DNA of 34,434 nucleotides. It comes from a virus. Positions 8,038 to 15,722 of this stretch are shown here, piece by piece. Position 1 is the stretch's first letter. Each line of letters starts with the position of its first letter. The notes under the pieces are model-generated. The model ran no database searches and was not told the DNA's origin. It saw nothing but the letters and a program-made list of their open reading frames with translations. The stretch is from positions 1 to 34,434 of IMG/VR virus record IMGVR_UViG_3300010885_035415. One strand, given 5' to 3'. A program made the position numbers and the translations under genes.

Positions 8038-8709
8038 TTATTTTTTATTACTTGATTGGTTATTATGTATTCTGTAATATAAAAGAACATCTTTATGTAT
8101 TCCAAATTTATACCCATTGTTTATAGATTGAATCCATAAATCCATGTCCTCTTCTGGTGTTTTTGTTATATCATACCTATTATTAGTATCATTCCAAAAT
8201 CTTTTATTATAACAAACACTGGGATGAGCTATGACGTTATGTTTAAAATTTAAATTAGTTTTTATATCACCATATTGAAGTATATTTTTATACTCAATAA
8301 TAGGATCTTCAAATATTTGATTATTTATTCTTTCTGTAATGTAACAAAAATCAGAACTAACAATGTCATAATCTAATTCTGTTATCATTTTTGTTTGTAA
8401 TTTTATTCTATCCTTATGATAGAAATCATCTAAATTAGTGTTGAAAATATAGTCACAATTATCATTAAAGGCTTCATCTAAAATAAAATTCATGGCCTCT
8501 GCATAATTGGATAATTTTTGAGACCAAAATTTTTTATCAATATTTGAATTTTCAGGTATTACAGAATAATCATCACCACCATAGTTTATTTCATAAAAGG
8601 TAAAATCATTATCTGATTGATCTAACATGGAATTGATAGATTTGGAAATCCATCTATCTTTATAGATGGATTTTATATTAGAATGATATAATATTACTCC
8701 TTTTTTCAT
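8038..8709 (-). CDS. GT2-type (GT-A fold) glycosyltransferase
   Basis: This 223-residue protein is probably an inverting GT-A transferase. The N-terminus has the open form of a GT2 first strand and helix (VILYHSNIK, then SKSINSMLDQSDNDFTFYEI, 23-42). The metal-binding position is NLDDF (92-96), with LDD standing for DxD. HNVIAHPSVCY and TPEEDMDLW (about 184-192) correspond to the acceptor loop and catalytic-base ED region of GT2 enzymes. It ends soon after LLYYRIHNNQSS, a common GT2 ending. No membrane helices are present, unlike undecaprenyl-linked transferases. It sits 15 bp upstream of the GT11 gene and 9 bp from the next transferase. Donor and linkage cannot be told. Confidence 0.75.
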   Translation of the reverse strand: MKKGVILYHSNIKSIYKDRWISKSINSMLDQSDNDFTFYEINYGGDDYSVIPENSNIDKKFWSQKLSNYAEAMNFILDEAFNDNCDYIFNTNLDDFYHKDRIKLQTKMITELDYDIVSSDFCYITERINNQIFEDPIIEYKNILQYGDIKTNLNFKHNVIAHPSVCYNKRFWNDTNNRYDITKTPEEDMDLWIQSINNGYKFGIHKDVLLYYRIHNNQSSNKK

Positions 8710-8718
8710 TGTATAAAT

Positions 8719-9465
8719 TTATACAAGCCAGGCTCCTACGCTTTTAAGAGAATTAATTTTAGTATCTTTACCAATCATATGATTGGCGTGTATAGCTACT
8801 TTATTTTCCTTTTCATACCAATTAAATTTAAATGTATCATATCCGTTTTGAAATAGTTCTGGATCATAAACGTCAAAGTCACATTCCTTGAAATCTTTTA
8901 TATTAGAACATTTAGAATTTAGATAATTGTATAATAATTCTTGATCATTTTGTTTATAGTCTATTAATTTTATTAATTTGTCTAGTAATATTAAAGAATT
9001 ATCTGTATTCTTTATAGTAAAATTTCCTGTACAAACGTAATTGCTATATAGTATATGACCATCACTTCTAGGTGAGTCTTGTTGAAAGACCATATCATTA
9101 TCTTTTATTTTTTCTAAAATATTTTGTCTTGGGTTTTTAAAGAAAAATACATCACCATCAAAAAAATGGAGAATTTCACATTTTAAAAGTTTTTGATAAA
9201 TTATGCGAAGTTTTAAAGATGTAATATTTTTAAAATTGGGTGAATTAAAATGTTCATCTTTGGTATAAGGGGTTTCTAACAATTTAAGTATAATATCATT
9301 GGATCTGTCTTTTAAAAATTCTGTTAATTCTATATAAGAATCTTTATCTAAAGCAACTACTGTTAATTTAGATAAGTCGTCTTTAAAATTTAAAAAATTT
9401 AATATATTATTTTTTGTAAAATTAATATATCCGTAATTTGTATATGTTAAATATTCAATAATCAT
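8719..9465 (-). CDS. nucleotide-diphospho-sugar transferase (PF03407/GT77-like)
   Basis: A 248-aa GT-A-type protein. KLRIIYQKLLKCEILHFFDG (85-104) leads into a clear DxD, DGDVFFFKNP (103-112), preceded by the helix that packs the donor in this group. Near the C-terminus VAIHANHMIGKDTKI supplies the HxNHxxG-like metal and donor site typical of PF03407 proteins. Members such as plant RRA/XEG113 and RGXT are retaining arabinosyl- or xylosyltransferases; the sugar used here is unknown. It overlaps the next upstream gene (GT6) by 4 bp, so the two are probably co-translated. Fold and DxD are well supported. The exact CAZy family is less certain, with GT8 as the alternative. Confidence 0.66.
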   Translation of the reverse strand: MIIEYLTYTNYGYINFTKNNILNFLNFKDDLSKLTVVALDKDSYIELTEFLKDRSNDIILKLLETPYTKDEHFNSPNFKNITSLKLRIIYQKLLKCEILHFFDGDVFFFKNPRQNILEKIKDNDMVFQQDSPRSDGHILYSNYVCTGNFTIKNTDNSLILLDKLIKLIDYKQNDQELLYNYLNSKCSNIKDFKECDFDVYDPELFQNGYDTFKFNWYEKENKVAIHANHMIGKDTKINSLKSVGAWLV

Positions 9466-10145
9466 GGGGTTCTATATTCACTGTGATTTTTATCCAGAGC
9501 TAAAAGTTTTTTATCAAAAGGGATACTCCAAGACTCTGGATAACAATAACTTGGGTCTAATATTTTTGTAGGAACATTATCTATCATATACCTGTTTAAA
9601 TGGCTTTCATCATGCCATATCGCAATAATACCTCTTGAATAATCATTATCTATATTATTTGATAATGTTTCAGACATCTTTAAAAATTCTTTACTATTTC
9701 CTCCATTAAAACCACCCGCAAAATATTGCATATTTTCATGTGGATATACACAAGCTAGAGAATTTGGATTGGTCTCTGGTGTTCCCCTTCTTTCATAATG
9801 CCCCGGATGTTGAGTTGCTACTAAATCACTCAAAATTTCATCACCCACATTGTTTACAAATCTCATATCAGCATCACAATAATACAAATAATCCATTTCA
9901 GATAAAATTTCTTTGCTGTTAAAGAATAATTTGTATCTTTCTAGCGTCATAAAAGGCCAATTTTTATGGACTGTTTCTATTTTTTTAATGTTTCTTTTTG
10001 TTTCTATATTAGAAATTTCTTGATTTGTAAAAACAAAATATGTCACGTCATGATCTTTTAAAAACCATTCGTCCGCACTGTTTAATAACGGATTAACAAA
10101 ATTTATGTATTTGTTTGTAGCAATTATAAGGAGCCCTATTTTCAT
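9462..10145 (-). CDS. GT6 family glycosyltransferase (ABO/alpha-1,3-Gal(NAc)T-like)
   Basis: GT6 enzymes are retaining transferases that add Gal or GalNAc in alpha-1,3 linkage. Human ABO transferases do this on the Fuc-alpha-1,2-Gal H antigen. This 227-aa protein keeps the catalytic core without the animal stem and membrane anchor. It has a DAD metal site (91-93, in YYCDADMRF), HPGHYERR (113-120), YFAGGFNGG (141-149) for the donor and acceptor pocket, and WHDESHLNRY (177-186), whose Glu180 matches the catalytic Glu303 of human GTA/GTB. PTKILDPSYC (192-201) and a C-terminal lysine-rich stretch also match. By my alignment, human positions 266 and 268 correspond to Ala143 and Gly145; Gly at 268 is the GalNAc-type residue, a weak hint at UDP-GalNAc. 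It overlaps the genes on both sides by 4 bp. The family assignment is very strong. Confidence 0.92.
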   Translation of the reverse strand: MKIGLLIIATNKYINFVNPLLNSADEWFLKDHDVTYFVFTNQEISNIETKRNIKKIETVHKNWPFMTLERYKLFFNSKEILSEMDYLYYCDADMRFVNNVGDEILSDLVATQHPGHYERRGTPETNPNSLACVYPHENMQYFAGGFNGGNSKEFLKMSETLSNNIDNDYSRGIIAIWHDESHLNRYMIDNVPTKILDPSYCYPESWSIPFDKKLLALDKNHSEYRTP

Positions 10146-10939
10146 TTTTGTGTTAATTTTTTTATTTTTTCGTAAATTCTACTTTTCCAATTTTGCCAAT
10201 ATATGGCTTTATTAAAATTTTCATTAATACTTTCAGTTTTTAAAAGGTAGTCTTTTTCTGTTAAAGAATTACAAATTTCAATTATTTCATCTATAGTATT
10301 TGCTTTGTAGATAGTATCTGTGTTAAAAAATTGCTCTATATTAAGACATCCTAAAACTATAGGAATACTTTTACATAAAATAGGATCTAGTGTTTTTTCT
10401 GTAAAATGATTTTTACAAGTAATATTTTCTATGCAAATATGGAACATTGTGTCAAATAAAGGTTCTTTTTCCTCACCTAAAACTGGATTATTTTCAAATC
10501 CTTCAATACAACCATGTTTACTTCTATAAAAATTTTTTGGTATTTTTATTTCATCCTGTCTTCTCCATAGTTCATGTCGAAGTTGATGATTATACGTAGA
10601 ATTTTTAGTACCAACTACAGTAGAAACTCCAAATATTTTTGGTTTGTTAAAATTATAATTTTCAAAATCTACCCATTTTGCCGCTGGTTCGTGTAAACTT
10701 GAATGTTTAACATTATTTAAAATTTGTTCTTCATATGCAAATATATGAGTAAACATATTTTGATATGCTATTATAGCTTCATTAAGACCTGATATAACAT
10801 TAGGTTCGTTTTGAATTAAAATTTTATGTTTAGCATTTGAGTTTTTAGTCCCGTCAAAACAATCAACCCATATTTCTACATCTGGAATATCTTCATATTC
10901 ATCTAAATTAAAATTCCAGGTAGAATTACATTTAATCAT
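10142..10939 (-). CDS. GT10 family glycosyltransferase (alpha-1,3-fucosyltransferase-like)
   Basis: GT10 enzymes transfer fucose from GDP-fucose in alpha-1,3 or 1,4 linkage, making Lewis-type structures. In this 265-aa protein the hallmark is FHICIENITCKNHFTEKTLD (166-185): IEN (170-172), then FTEK (179-182), then SIPIVLG (191-197). It matches the ENS...YxTEK...PxxxG donor site of the family. The N-terminal half (IPDVEIWVDC, KILIQNEPNVISGLNE) fits a GT-B acceptor domain in which an NEP motif is common. It is somewhat shorter than bacterial FucTs (about 350-480) and lacks their heptad repeats and C-terminal amphipathic tail, so membrane association is not predicted. It overlaps the epimerase gene by 8 bp and GT6 by 4 bp. 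Some phage GT10-like enzymes may use other donors. Confidence 0.76.
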   Translation of the reverse strand: MIKCNSTWNFNLDEYEDIPDVEIWVDCFDGTKNSNAKHKILIQNEPNVISGLNEAIIAYQNMFTHIFAYEEQILNNVKHSSLHEPAAKWVDFENYNFNKPKIFGVSTVVGTKNSTYNHQLRHELWRRQDEIKIPKNFYRSKHGCIEGFENNPVLGEEKEPLFDTMFHICIENITCKNHFTEKTLDPILCKSIPIVLGCLNIEQFFNTDTIYKANTIDEIIEICNSLTEKDYLLKTESINENFNKAIYWQNWKSRIYEKIKKLTQK

Positions 10940-11822
10940 TTGTTTTAATTATTGTTTTTAACCAATTTTCAACTTTTTCCTTTGGACTCCAATCAAAAGT
11001 ATTTAAAGTTTTTATATTATCACAACAACTATATTTTAATTCGCCTATTTTAAGAGATGAGTATTCTATTTTATTAGATATCAATGACGCTAGATAGTTT
11101 ATTGATATAGATTTACTAGTTCCTACATTATATATATTGCCGTAAGAAGGTAATTCTTTTAAAGATGCTAATATGTTTATATCCGCTACATCTTCTACAT
11201 AAACAAAATCCCTGGTTTGTAACCCATCACCGTAAATTTTAATGGGTATATTTTGTTTATAATTATTTAAAAATTTTACCATGACTGCTGCATATGGGCT
11301 ATTCGACATAGTAGATCCATAAACATTAAAATAACGCAATACTACGGTTTCTATCTTGTAAAGTTCCCAGTAAATCTTACAAAGATATTCGCCAAATAAT
11401 TTAGATGCAGAATATAAATTTAATGGATTAGTTTCATCAGTTTCTTTGTATTTTTCATCTGAATTTTTTTCTTTATATACAGCAGAAGTAGATGAAAAAA
11501 CTAATCGTTTAATATTTTTTATCCTACAACATTCTAAAACATTTAAGGTTGTGTTTGAATTGTTTATCCCTGATAGTCTAGGATTATTTTTACAATACTC
11601 TATTGATACGTCAGCAGCTAGGTGAAACACTCTATCAACTGAATCAAAAATAGGAAGTATTTCTTCAAAATTATTAAGATCTATATCAAAATATTTAACA
11701 TTTTGAATTTTATTATATGTTTGAGCTTTATCTATTACAATAACCTCATCACCTTGATCAATCAATTTCTTGGCCAATACACTTCCTATAAAGCCTTTAC
11801 CTCCAGTTACTATACTTTTCAT
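10932..11822 (-). CDS. NAD-dependent sugar-nucleotide epimerase (GalE/WbpP-like extended SDR)
   Basis: It is probably a UDP-hexose 4-epimerase interconverting UDP-Glc/Gal or UDP-GlcNAc/GalNAc. The 296-aa protein has the Rossmann loop TGGKGFIG (6-13), HLAAD (67-71), FSSTSAVY (109-116) and the catalytic Y137-x3-K141 in YSASK. VLRYFNVYG (161-169), DGLQTRDFVYVEDVA and YNVGTS follow, all common in GalE-like enzymes. There is no GMER-specific signature, so I do not call it GDP-fucose synthase, but that cannot be excluded. Its product, UDP-Gal or UDP-GalNAc, would be the donor for the GT6 enzyme two genes downstream and for the galactosyltransferase-like GT at 12713. The upstream gap of 80 bp is the widest in the cluster and seems to hold a gene relic. 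Confidence 0.8.
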   Translation of the reverse strand: MKSIVTGGKGFIGSVLAKKLIDQGDEVIVIDKAQTYNKIQNVKYFDIDLNNFEEILPIFDSVDRVFHLAADVSIEYCKNNPRLSGINNSNTTLNVLECCRIKNIKRLVFSSTSAVYKEKNSDEKYKETDETNPLNLYSASKLFGEYLCKIYWELYKIETVVLRYFNVYGSTMSNSPYAAVMVKFLNNYKQNIPIKIYGDGLQTRDFVYVEDVADINILASLKELPSYGNIYNVGTSKSISINYLASLISNKIEYSSLKIGELKYSCCDNIKTLNTFDWSPKEKVENWLKTIIKTND

Positions 11823-11901
11823 AATATTTTTGCTTATTATAATAATCTAATAATTTTATAGGGATAATAAAAGTACAATCTGTTAAATCTAATTTAACCA
11901 T
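11797..11901 (-). pseudogene. possible relic of a GT2 gene N-terminus
   Basis: A 34-codon frame opens with ATG at 11899-11901 and stops at 11797-11799, just inside the epimerase gene. It begins MVKLDLTDCTFIIPIK. That hydrophobic TFIIPIK strand is typical of GT2 N-terminal strands, but nothing of the remaining domain follows. It fills most of the only wide gap in a cluster otherwise packed to within a few bases. A deletion that removed the rest of a GT2 gene would explain both facts. It could equally be a chance frame or a small leader peptide. Confidence 0.35.
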
Positions 11902-11902
11902 T

Positions 11903-12706
11903 TTATATAACCTTCCATTCAGAAGGATATAAATCTTTAGTATCTAAAGTTCCATCAGTTATTTTAAACCATTTTTTGGGTGCAAAAACAATTTTATTTG
12001 GATTATTATTAAGCCAAGATCCCCACCAACCAAACGAAGAATTAGAAATAATATTATGTTGACATAATGTTTGTATAAAAAATTGTTGTATATAGTTGTA
12101 TTTTTCTAAAAAGTAAAAATTACCATATCCAGAAAACATTTTTTTGGCTTCTGTAAAATTATTTGTAGTAACAAAAAACTTCATATTTTTACCAAAGAAG
12201 TTTATAGAATTTTTTAAATAATCTATATTTTCATGTACATTGTAATATCTTTCGTATGATGCATCTAAATGAATCTTAGGATTATATGAGCGAGTATTGT
12301 CGTAGAATCTTAATTGAATGCAAACAGAATTTTCGTAATCTAAATTTTTTATACTATCTAGTATAGGTTTAACCGGTTTGTAATAATTTCTGATTTTGTC
12401 CTCAGCATGCTTGAAATATTTTTCACTTTGAAAAAACCCATATAAATCTACATTAGAGTTTAAATTAGGAATTGGAGTATAGTGATAGGTAGGTTCTTCA
12501 TAGAAATGAAAAGAACCTTCAAAATGATCAGTTTCTGGTATAGGATTTTTAAAACATTTAGAATATTCATGTTCTGAGATCATTCCCTTCCATTTAGGGA
12601 AAATATATTGATCATTAATAGAAGATGCATATCCTATAGTAGCAGCAATTTGAAATAATTGATTTCCAAATTCTCCATGTCTTCCTAGATTACTAAATGT
12701 TATCAT
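11903..12706 (-). CDS. GT11-like glycosyltransferase with divergent signature
   Basis: A second GT11-fold protein of 267 aa. It keeps the N-terminal HGEFGNQLFQIAA (10-22), the shared GFFQSEKYFK (90-99) and the C-terminal NSSFGWWGSWLNNNPNKIV, nearly identical to its paralogue at 7213-8022. The signature HxRRGDY, however, reads QLRFYDN (131-137): His, the second Arg and Gly are lost, and the first Arg and the Asp remain. In fucosyltransferases of this type the first Arg is the more critical donor contact, so activity is possible but a changed donor or acceptor is plausible. It lies 6 bp downstream of the GT2/GT7-like gene. Family sure, function uncertain. Confidence 0.74.
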   Translation of the reverse strand: MITFSNLGRHGEFGNQLFQIAATIGYASSINDQYIFPKWKGMISEHEYSKCFKNPIPETDHFEGSFHFYEEPTYHYTPIPNLNSNVDLYGFFQSEKYFKHAEDKIRNYYKPVKPILDSIKNLDYENSVCIQLRFYDNTRSYNPKIHLDASYERYYNVHENIDYLKNSINFFGKNMKFFVTTNNFTEAKKMFSGYGNFYFLEKYNYIQQFFIQTLCQHNIISNSSFGWWGSWLNNNPNKIVFAPKKWFKITDGTLDTKDLYPSEWKVI

Positions 12707-12712
12707 AAATTT

Positions 12713-13516
12713 TTATTTCCAAGTTTCAATATAAGATTCAAGCTGTTCTTTGTTCATTTTAGATATTTTACTCCATTCTTTACTATTTAAATCAAAAAAT
12801 GGATTTTCTGCTCTTTGAGCATATCTATGAAATAAATGAAAACAAACAGATGTATTTCTTGTATCTCTAAAAGTAGAATAATTTAAAATTTTTAGTCTAG
12901 AGACAATTTCATTATCTTCACATCCCCAACCTATAAATTTTTCATTATATCCACCAGCTTTGAGGAATAATTCTTTGTTAAACATAACGATTCCTCCTGT
13001 TCCTAAATGATCTGAACTTGTGCATCTAACATGGAAATTTCTATAACTAGAACTTAAAGGAAGATTGTAATTTCCATCTAGTCTATTTAATAAAACATCA
13101 TAGTCTAGATTATTTTTTAAAAATTCATCATGTAAATTAAAATCTGTATCAATAAAATATCCGTTATAAGGCCAAGCAGCAGTTGCTCCATTTAATAATG
13201 CGTCTCTACACATTAAAATAGAAGATATAGGAACGATACAGTCTGTGTCTAAAGACACTACTATAGGATTATTAGACATTTTAAATCCATGATTTAATGC
13301 TCTTGTTCTATAATAAACAGAATCATTTTTCATGAAATTAAATGAAGTGCCTTTAGGATACTTCAGTTTATCAAACGCTTTATTATGTTCTGAATCGTCT
13401 TCTATAAAAATAAATTTAACGTCTGGTATATTATTATAATAATAATCCATGATAGTTTGAAGGTTTTTGAGCCTATCATCACTATCATATCTTAAATGTG
13501 TAACAAATGTTATCAT
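12713..13516 (-). CDS. GT2 glycosyltransferase with GT7-type galactosyltransferase C-terminus
   Basis: The 267-aa protein begins with a GT2 domain: first strand ITFVTHLRYDSDDR, FIFIEDDS, and the metal site LDTD (89-92). It ends with a GT7 C-terminal module: LGTGGIVMFNKELFLKAGGY (171-190), then GWGCEDNE (196-203), which matches the WGxEDDD catalytic and acceptor motif of beta-1,4-galactosyltransferases. CFHLFH (225-230) gives a metal-binding His. This combination is known from chondroitin and heparosan polymerases and from polypeptide GalNAc transferases. A beta-linked Gal or GalNAc is therefore the likely transferred sugar. It would provide the Gal acceptor that GT11 fucosylates. It overlaps the 481-aa gene by 4 bp. 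Confidence 0.8.
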   Translation of the reverse strand: MITFVTHLRYDSDDRLKNLQTIMDYYYNNIPDVKFIFIEDDSEHNKAFDKLKYPKGTSFNFMKNDSVYYRTRALNHGFKMSNNPIVVSLDTDCIVPISSILMCRDALLNGATAAWPYNGYFIDTDFNLHDEFLKNNLDYDVLLNRLDGNYNLPLSSSYRNFHVRCTSSDHLGTGGIVMFNKELFLKAGGYNEKFIGWGCEDNEIVSRLKILNYSTFRDTRNTSVCFHLFHRYAQRAENPFFDLNSKEWSKISKMNKEQLESYIETWK

Positions 13517-14958
13517 GGTTTAAAAATAATTCCTATTCCTTTTTGGTTTTTATAATGTTTTCTTAGTTCTATATGTTGAAAATTATTTTTTATTTCATCC
13601 CAAAATTTATGAACTCCTCCTTCTTCAGCATATCCTATATCATGAAGTGCAATTATACCACCAGGTCGAACTAAATCAAAATATATTTCAAAATCCTTTT
13701 TAACTGCATTGTAACTATGATCTCCATCTATGAAAACAAAATCTAATAAATCATTATTTAATAATTCTACTACCTTTTGTTTAGTTCTTTCATATTGAGA
13801 ATAGTCTTGGATTAAATAAAGCTTATTTTTATTTTTTTTAGCCCAATTTTTCCATTCATTATTAATAATATCTTCTTGTTTTTTACATCTAGGATCTGCA
13901 GCTCCGCAGAATTTACTAATAGGTAAATCTATGCTTATTACTTTAGATCCTGGTTCTGATAATTCTAACCAATGATGTAAAGACCATCCAAAATACGATC
14001 CTATTTCTAATACGTTTTTAGCTTTTAATTTTTTAAATTCTTCTAAAAGAATATCAAATTCTGGAAGATATTGTGTTTCTTGTATTCTTACATCAATAAT
14101 ATTTTTTAATTCAGACCTTATTTTAATGTCTTTTAAAATATTTTTAATATCTTCTGTGTTATGATTACTTTGAATCATAGAAGGTACAGTATTATGTTTT
14201 TTATAAAAAACTTTTAATCCTTCTTCTACTTGACGCATAAAAGTTGTTTCGTCTTTAGCTAAAGAAGTTTGAGCCTTTTCATTCTTTGCTTCTTTAATAT
14301 AATTTTCACTACCAGTTATATCAGCAAACCACCAAAAAGGGGTGTATTCACCGTTTTGAATGATTCTATAGGTATGTTCTACGTGTTCCCATGCATTATA
14401 AAATTCCTCATCTAGTAACCCTGCATTGTCTAAAGCTGATTTGTGAAAATAACAAAACATAGCAACTATATGCTCATAAAGAGATATAGAAACATTGTTT
14501 TTATAATTTATAACCATTTTAGGGTTAGCTGGTGATTCTTGAGTTGCTAATTGCCTCTTTGAGAGATCACCAATAATAGAGGGGTCTTTTTGAACTCTAT
14601 TCCAAGGACTACCTGGACCAAAATTAAAATGTTTTATACCGGTTTCTTTATAAGCCTCGATATATTTTTCAAATATATCATTATTTGAAATAATGCAATC
14701 ATCTTCCATAGTGAATATATGATCACAATTAAAATCTAGTAAAGCTTTAAGAATTTTATTTTTTGATTTAGATATTCCTAAATTTTCTGGATTCTGAATA
14801 AACGTAATTTTATCTGAATCAAGATTATAATCAAAAGGCTCACCATCATTTACTATAACAATATAATCAACTTTATCAAGATCAATACTTTCTATACACT
14901 TTTCAAAAAAGTGTGGTCTATTACAAGTTGTTATTCCAACACCTATTTTTTCTTTCAT
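13513..14958 (-). CDS. bifunctional GT2 glycosyltransferase - SAM methyltransferase fusion
   Basis: A 481-aa two-domain protein. Residues about 1-255 are a GT2 domain: GVGITTCNRPHFFEKCIESI (6-25), VNDGEP (36-41), the metal site EDD (85-87) in FTMEDDCII, and AWEHVEHTYR (189-198) for the acceptor and base region. After a helical linker (265-310) comes a class I methyltransferase of the Methyltransf_24 type: VLEIGSYFGWS (316-326), ISIDLP (341-346), FIDGDHSY (409-416) with the DxDH metal-like site, and PGGIIALHD (432-440). One polypeptide would add a sugar and methylate it or the chain end, which in some O-antigens controls chain length. The frame is continuous. It overlaps genes on both sides by 4 bp. 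Confidence 0.85.
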   Translation of the reverse strand: MKEKIGVGITTCNRPHFFEKCIESIDLDKVDYIVIVNDGEPFDYNLDSDKITFIQNPENLGISKSKNKILKALLDFNCDHIFTMEDDCIISNNDIFEKYIEAYKETGIKHFNFGPGSPWNRVQKDPSIIGDLSKRQLATQESPANPKMVINYKNNVSISLYEHIVAMFCYFHKSALDNAGLLDEEFYNAWEHVEHTYRIIQNGEYTPFWWFADITGSENYIKEAKNEKAQTSLAKDETTFMRQVEEGLKVFYKKHNTVPSMIQSNHNTEDIKNILKDIKIRSELKNIIDVRIQETQYLPEFDILLEEFKKLKAKNVLEIGSYFGWSLHHWLELSEPGSKVISIDLPISKFCGAADPRCKKQEDIINNEWKNWAKKNKNKLYLIQDYSQYERTKQKVVELLNNDLLDFVFIDGDHSYNAVKKDFEIYFDLVRPGGIIALHDIGYAEEGGVHKFWDEIKNNFQHIELRKHYKNQKGIGIIFKP

Positions 14959-15722
14959 ACTATATTATTTTTAGCGTAATTTTTCTGAATGTTTTCCATG
15001 GAATTTAATAATTGTTCCTGGGTAACTCCCGCTGGATCATTTTGACCTGGTAGATATTGATTATTATGCATAAAATATGCATAAGATAATTGAACACTTT
15101 TATCTAAATCAGGAATATCTTTAAAATTAATCTTTTGAACTAAAGAATTAGATTTTTCTATACCTTCTTTTATCGAAGGATGGTAATGATTAGGAGGATA
15201 TATACCCTTTTTTCTTAGCTTTAATACATAATCCAACACATCCAAATGCTTGGTATTATAAAATCTCTCATCAAAATATCCATTATTCTTTATAACACCT
15301 GTATAAAGGAATATAAAATCACTATTTAACTCTGGAGTAAGATGTAAAGTAACCCCAGCTTCATCATCTTCCAAAGGGATAGATTTATCACCTGGACCTA
15401 AAATAAACCAAGTACCAAATACTTCTGCAGTTTTAATAGTCTTTTCAAAAATATTAGGATCTTTAATAATTTGATTAGAATTGATTAAAAATAAAAATTT
15501 AAAATCTTTTATACGCAATTGTGATAATAACCAATTACGTAACGTAGCGAAAGATACTTCCTTATCATATGTTCTTGATATTGGTATATTTGAAATTGGA
15601 TTTTTTATGTTAGATACAACAATAACATTGTCTTTTAATTCTTCTGGTATAGAAGAGTAACAATTGTTAAGATCTTCTGGTGAGTAAACGTCTAGTATTC
15701 CTATGCCTATTTTATCATTCAT
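14955..15722 (-). CDS. GT2-fold protein lacking the DxD site (possible pseudoenzyme)
   Basis: This 255-aa protein resembles the GT2 half of its downstream neighbour: KIGIGILDVYSPEDLNNCYS (4-23) against KIGVGITTCNRPHFFEKCIE, and IFEKTIKTAEVFGTWFILGP against IFEKYIEAYKETGIKHFNFG. Where the neighbour has the metal-binding EDD, this protein has NSN (81-83). A helix GYFDERFYNTKHLDVLDYVL replaces the acceptor region. The C-terminus (SYAYFMHNNQYLPGQNDPAG) matches no family I recognise. It may be a scaffold, a regulatory partner of the fusion enzyme, or a metal-independent transferase. It overlaps gene 47 by 4 bp and is the first gene of the inserted cluster. Confidence 0.58.
   Translation of the reverse strand: MNDKIGIGILDVYSPEDLNNCYSSIPEELKDNVIVVSNIKNPISNIPISRTYDKEVSFATLRNWLLSQLRIKDFKFLFLINSNQIIKDPNIFEKTIKTAEVFGTWFILGPGDKSIPLEDDEAGVTLHLTPELNSDFIFLYTGVIKNNGYFDERFYNTKHLDVLDYVLKLRKKGIYPPNHYHPSIKEGIEKSNSLVQKINFKDIPDLDKSVQLSYAYFMHNNQYLPGQNDPAGVTQEQLLNSMENIQKNYAKNNIV

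Noticed and set aside
10932-11822. GDP-L-fucose synthase (to complete the fucose pathway)
   Set aside because: The motifs fit GalE-like 4-epimerases better; I saw no feature specific to GDP-fucose synthase.
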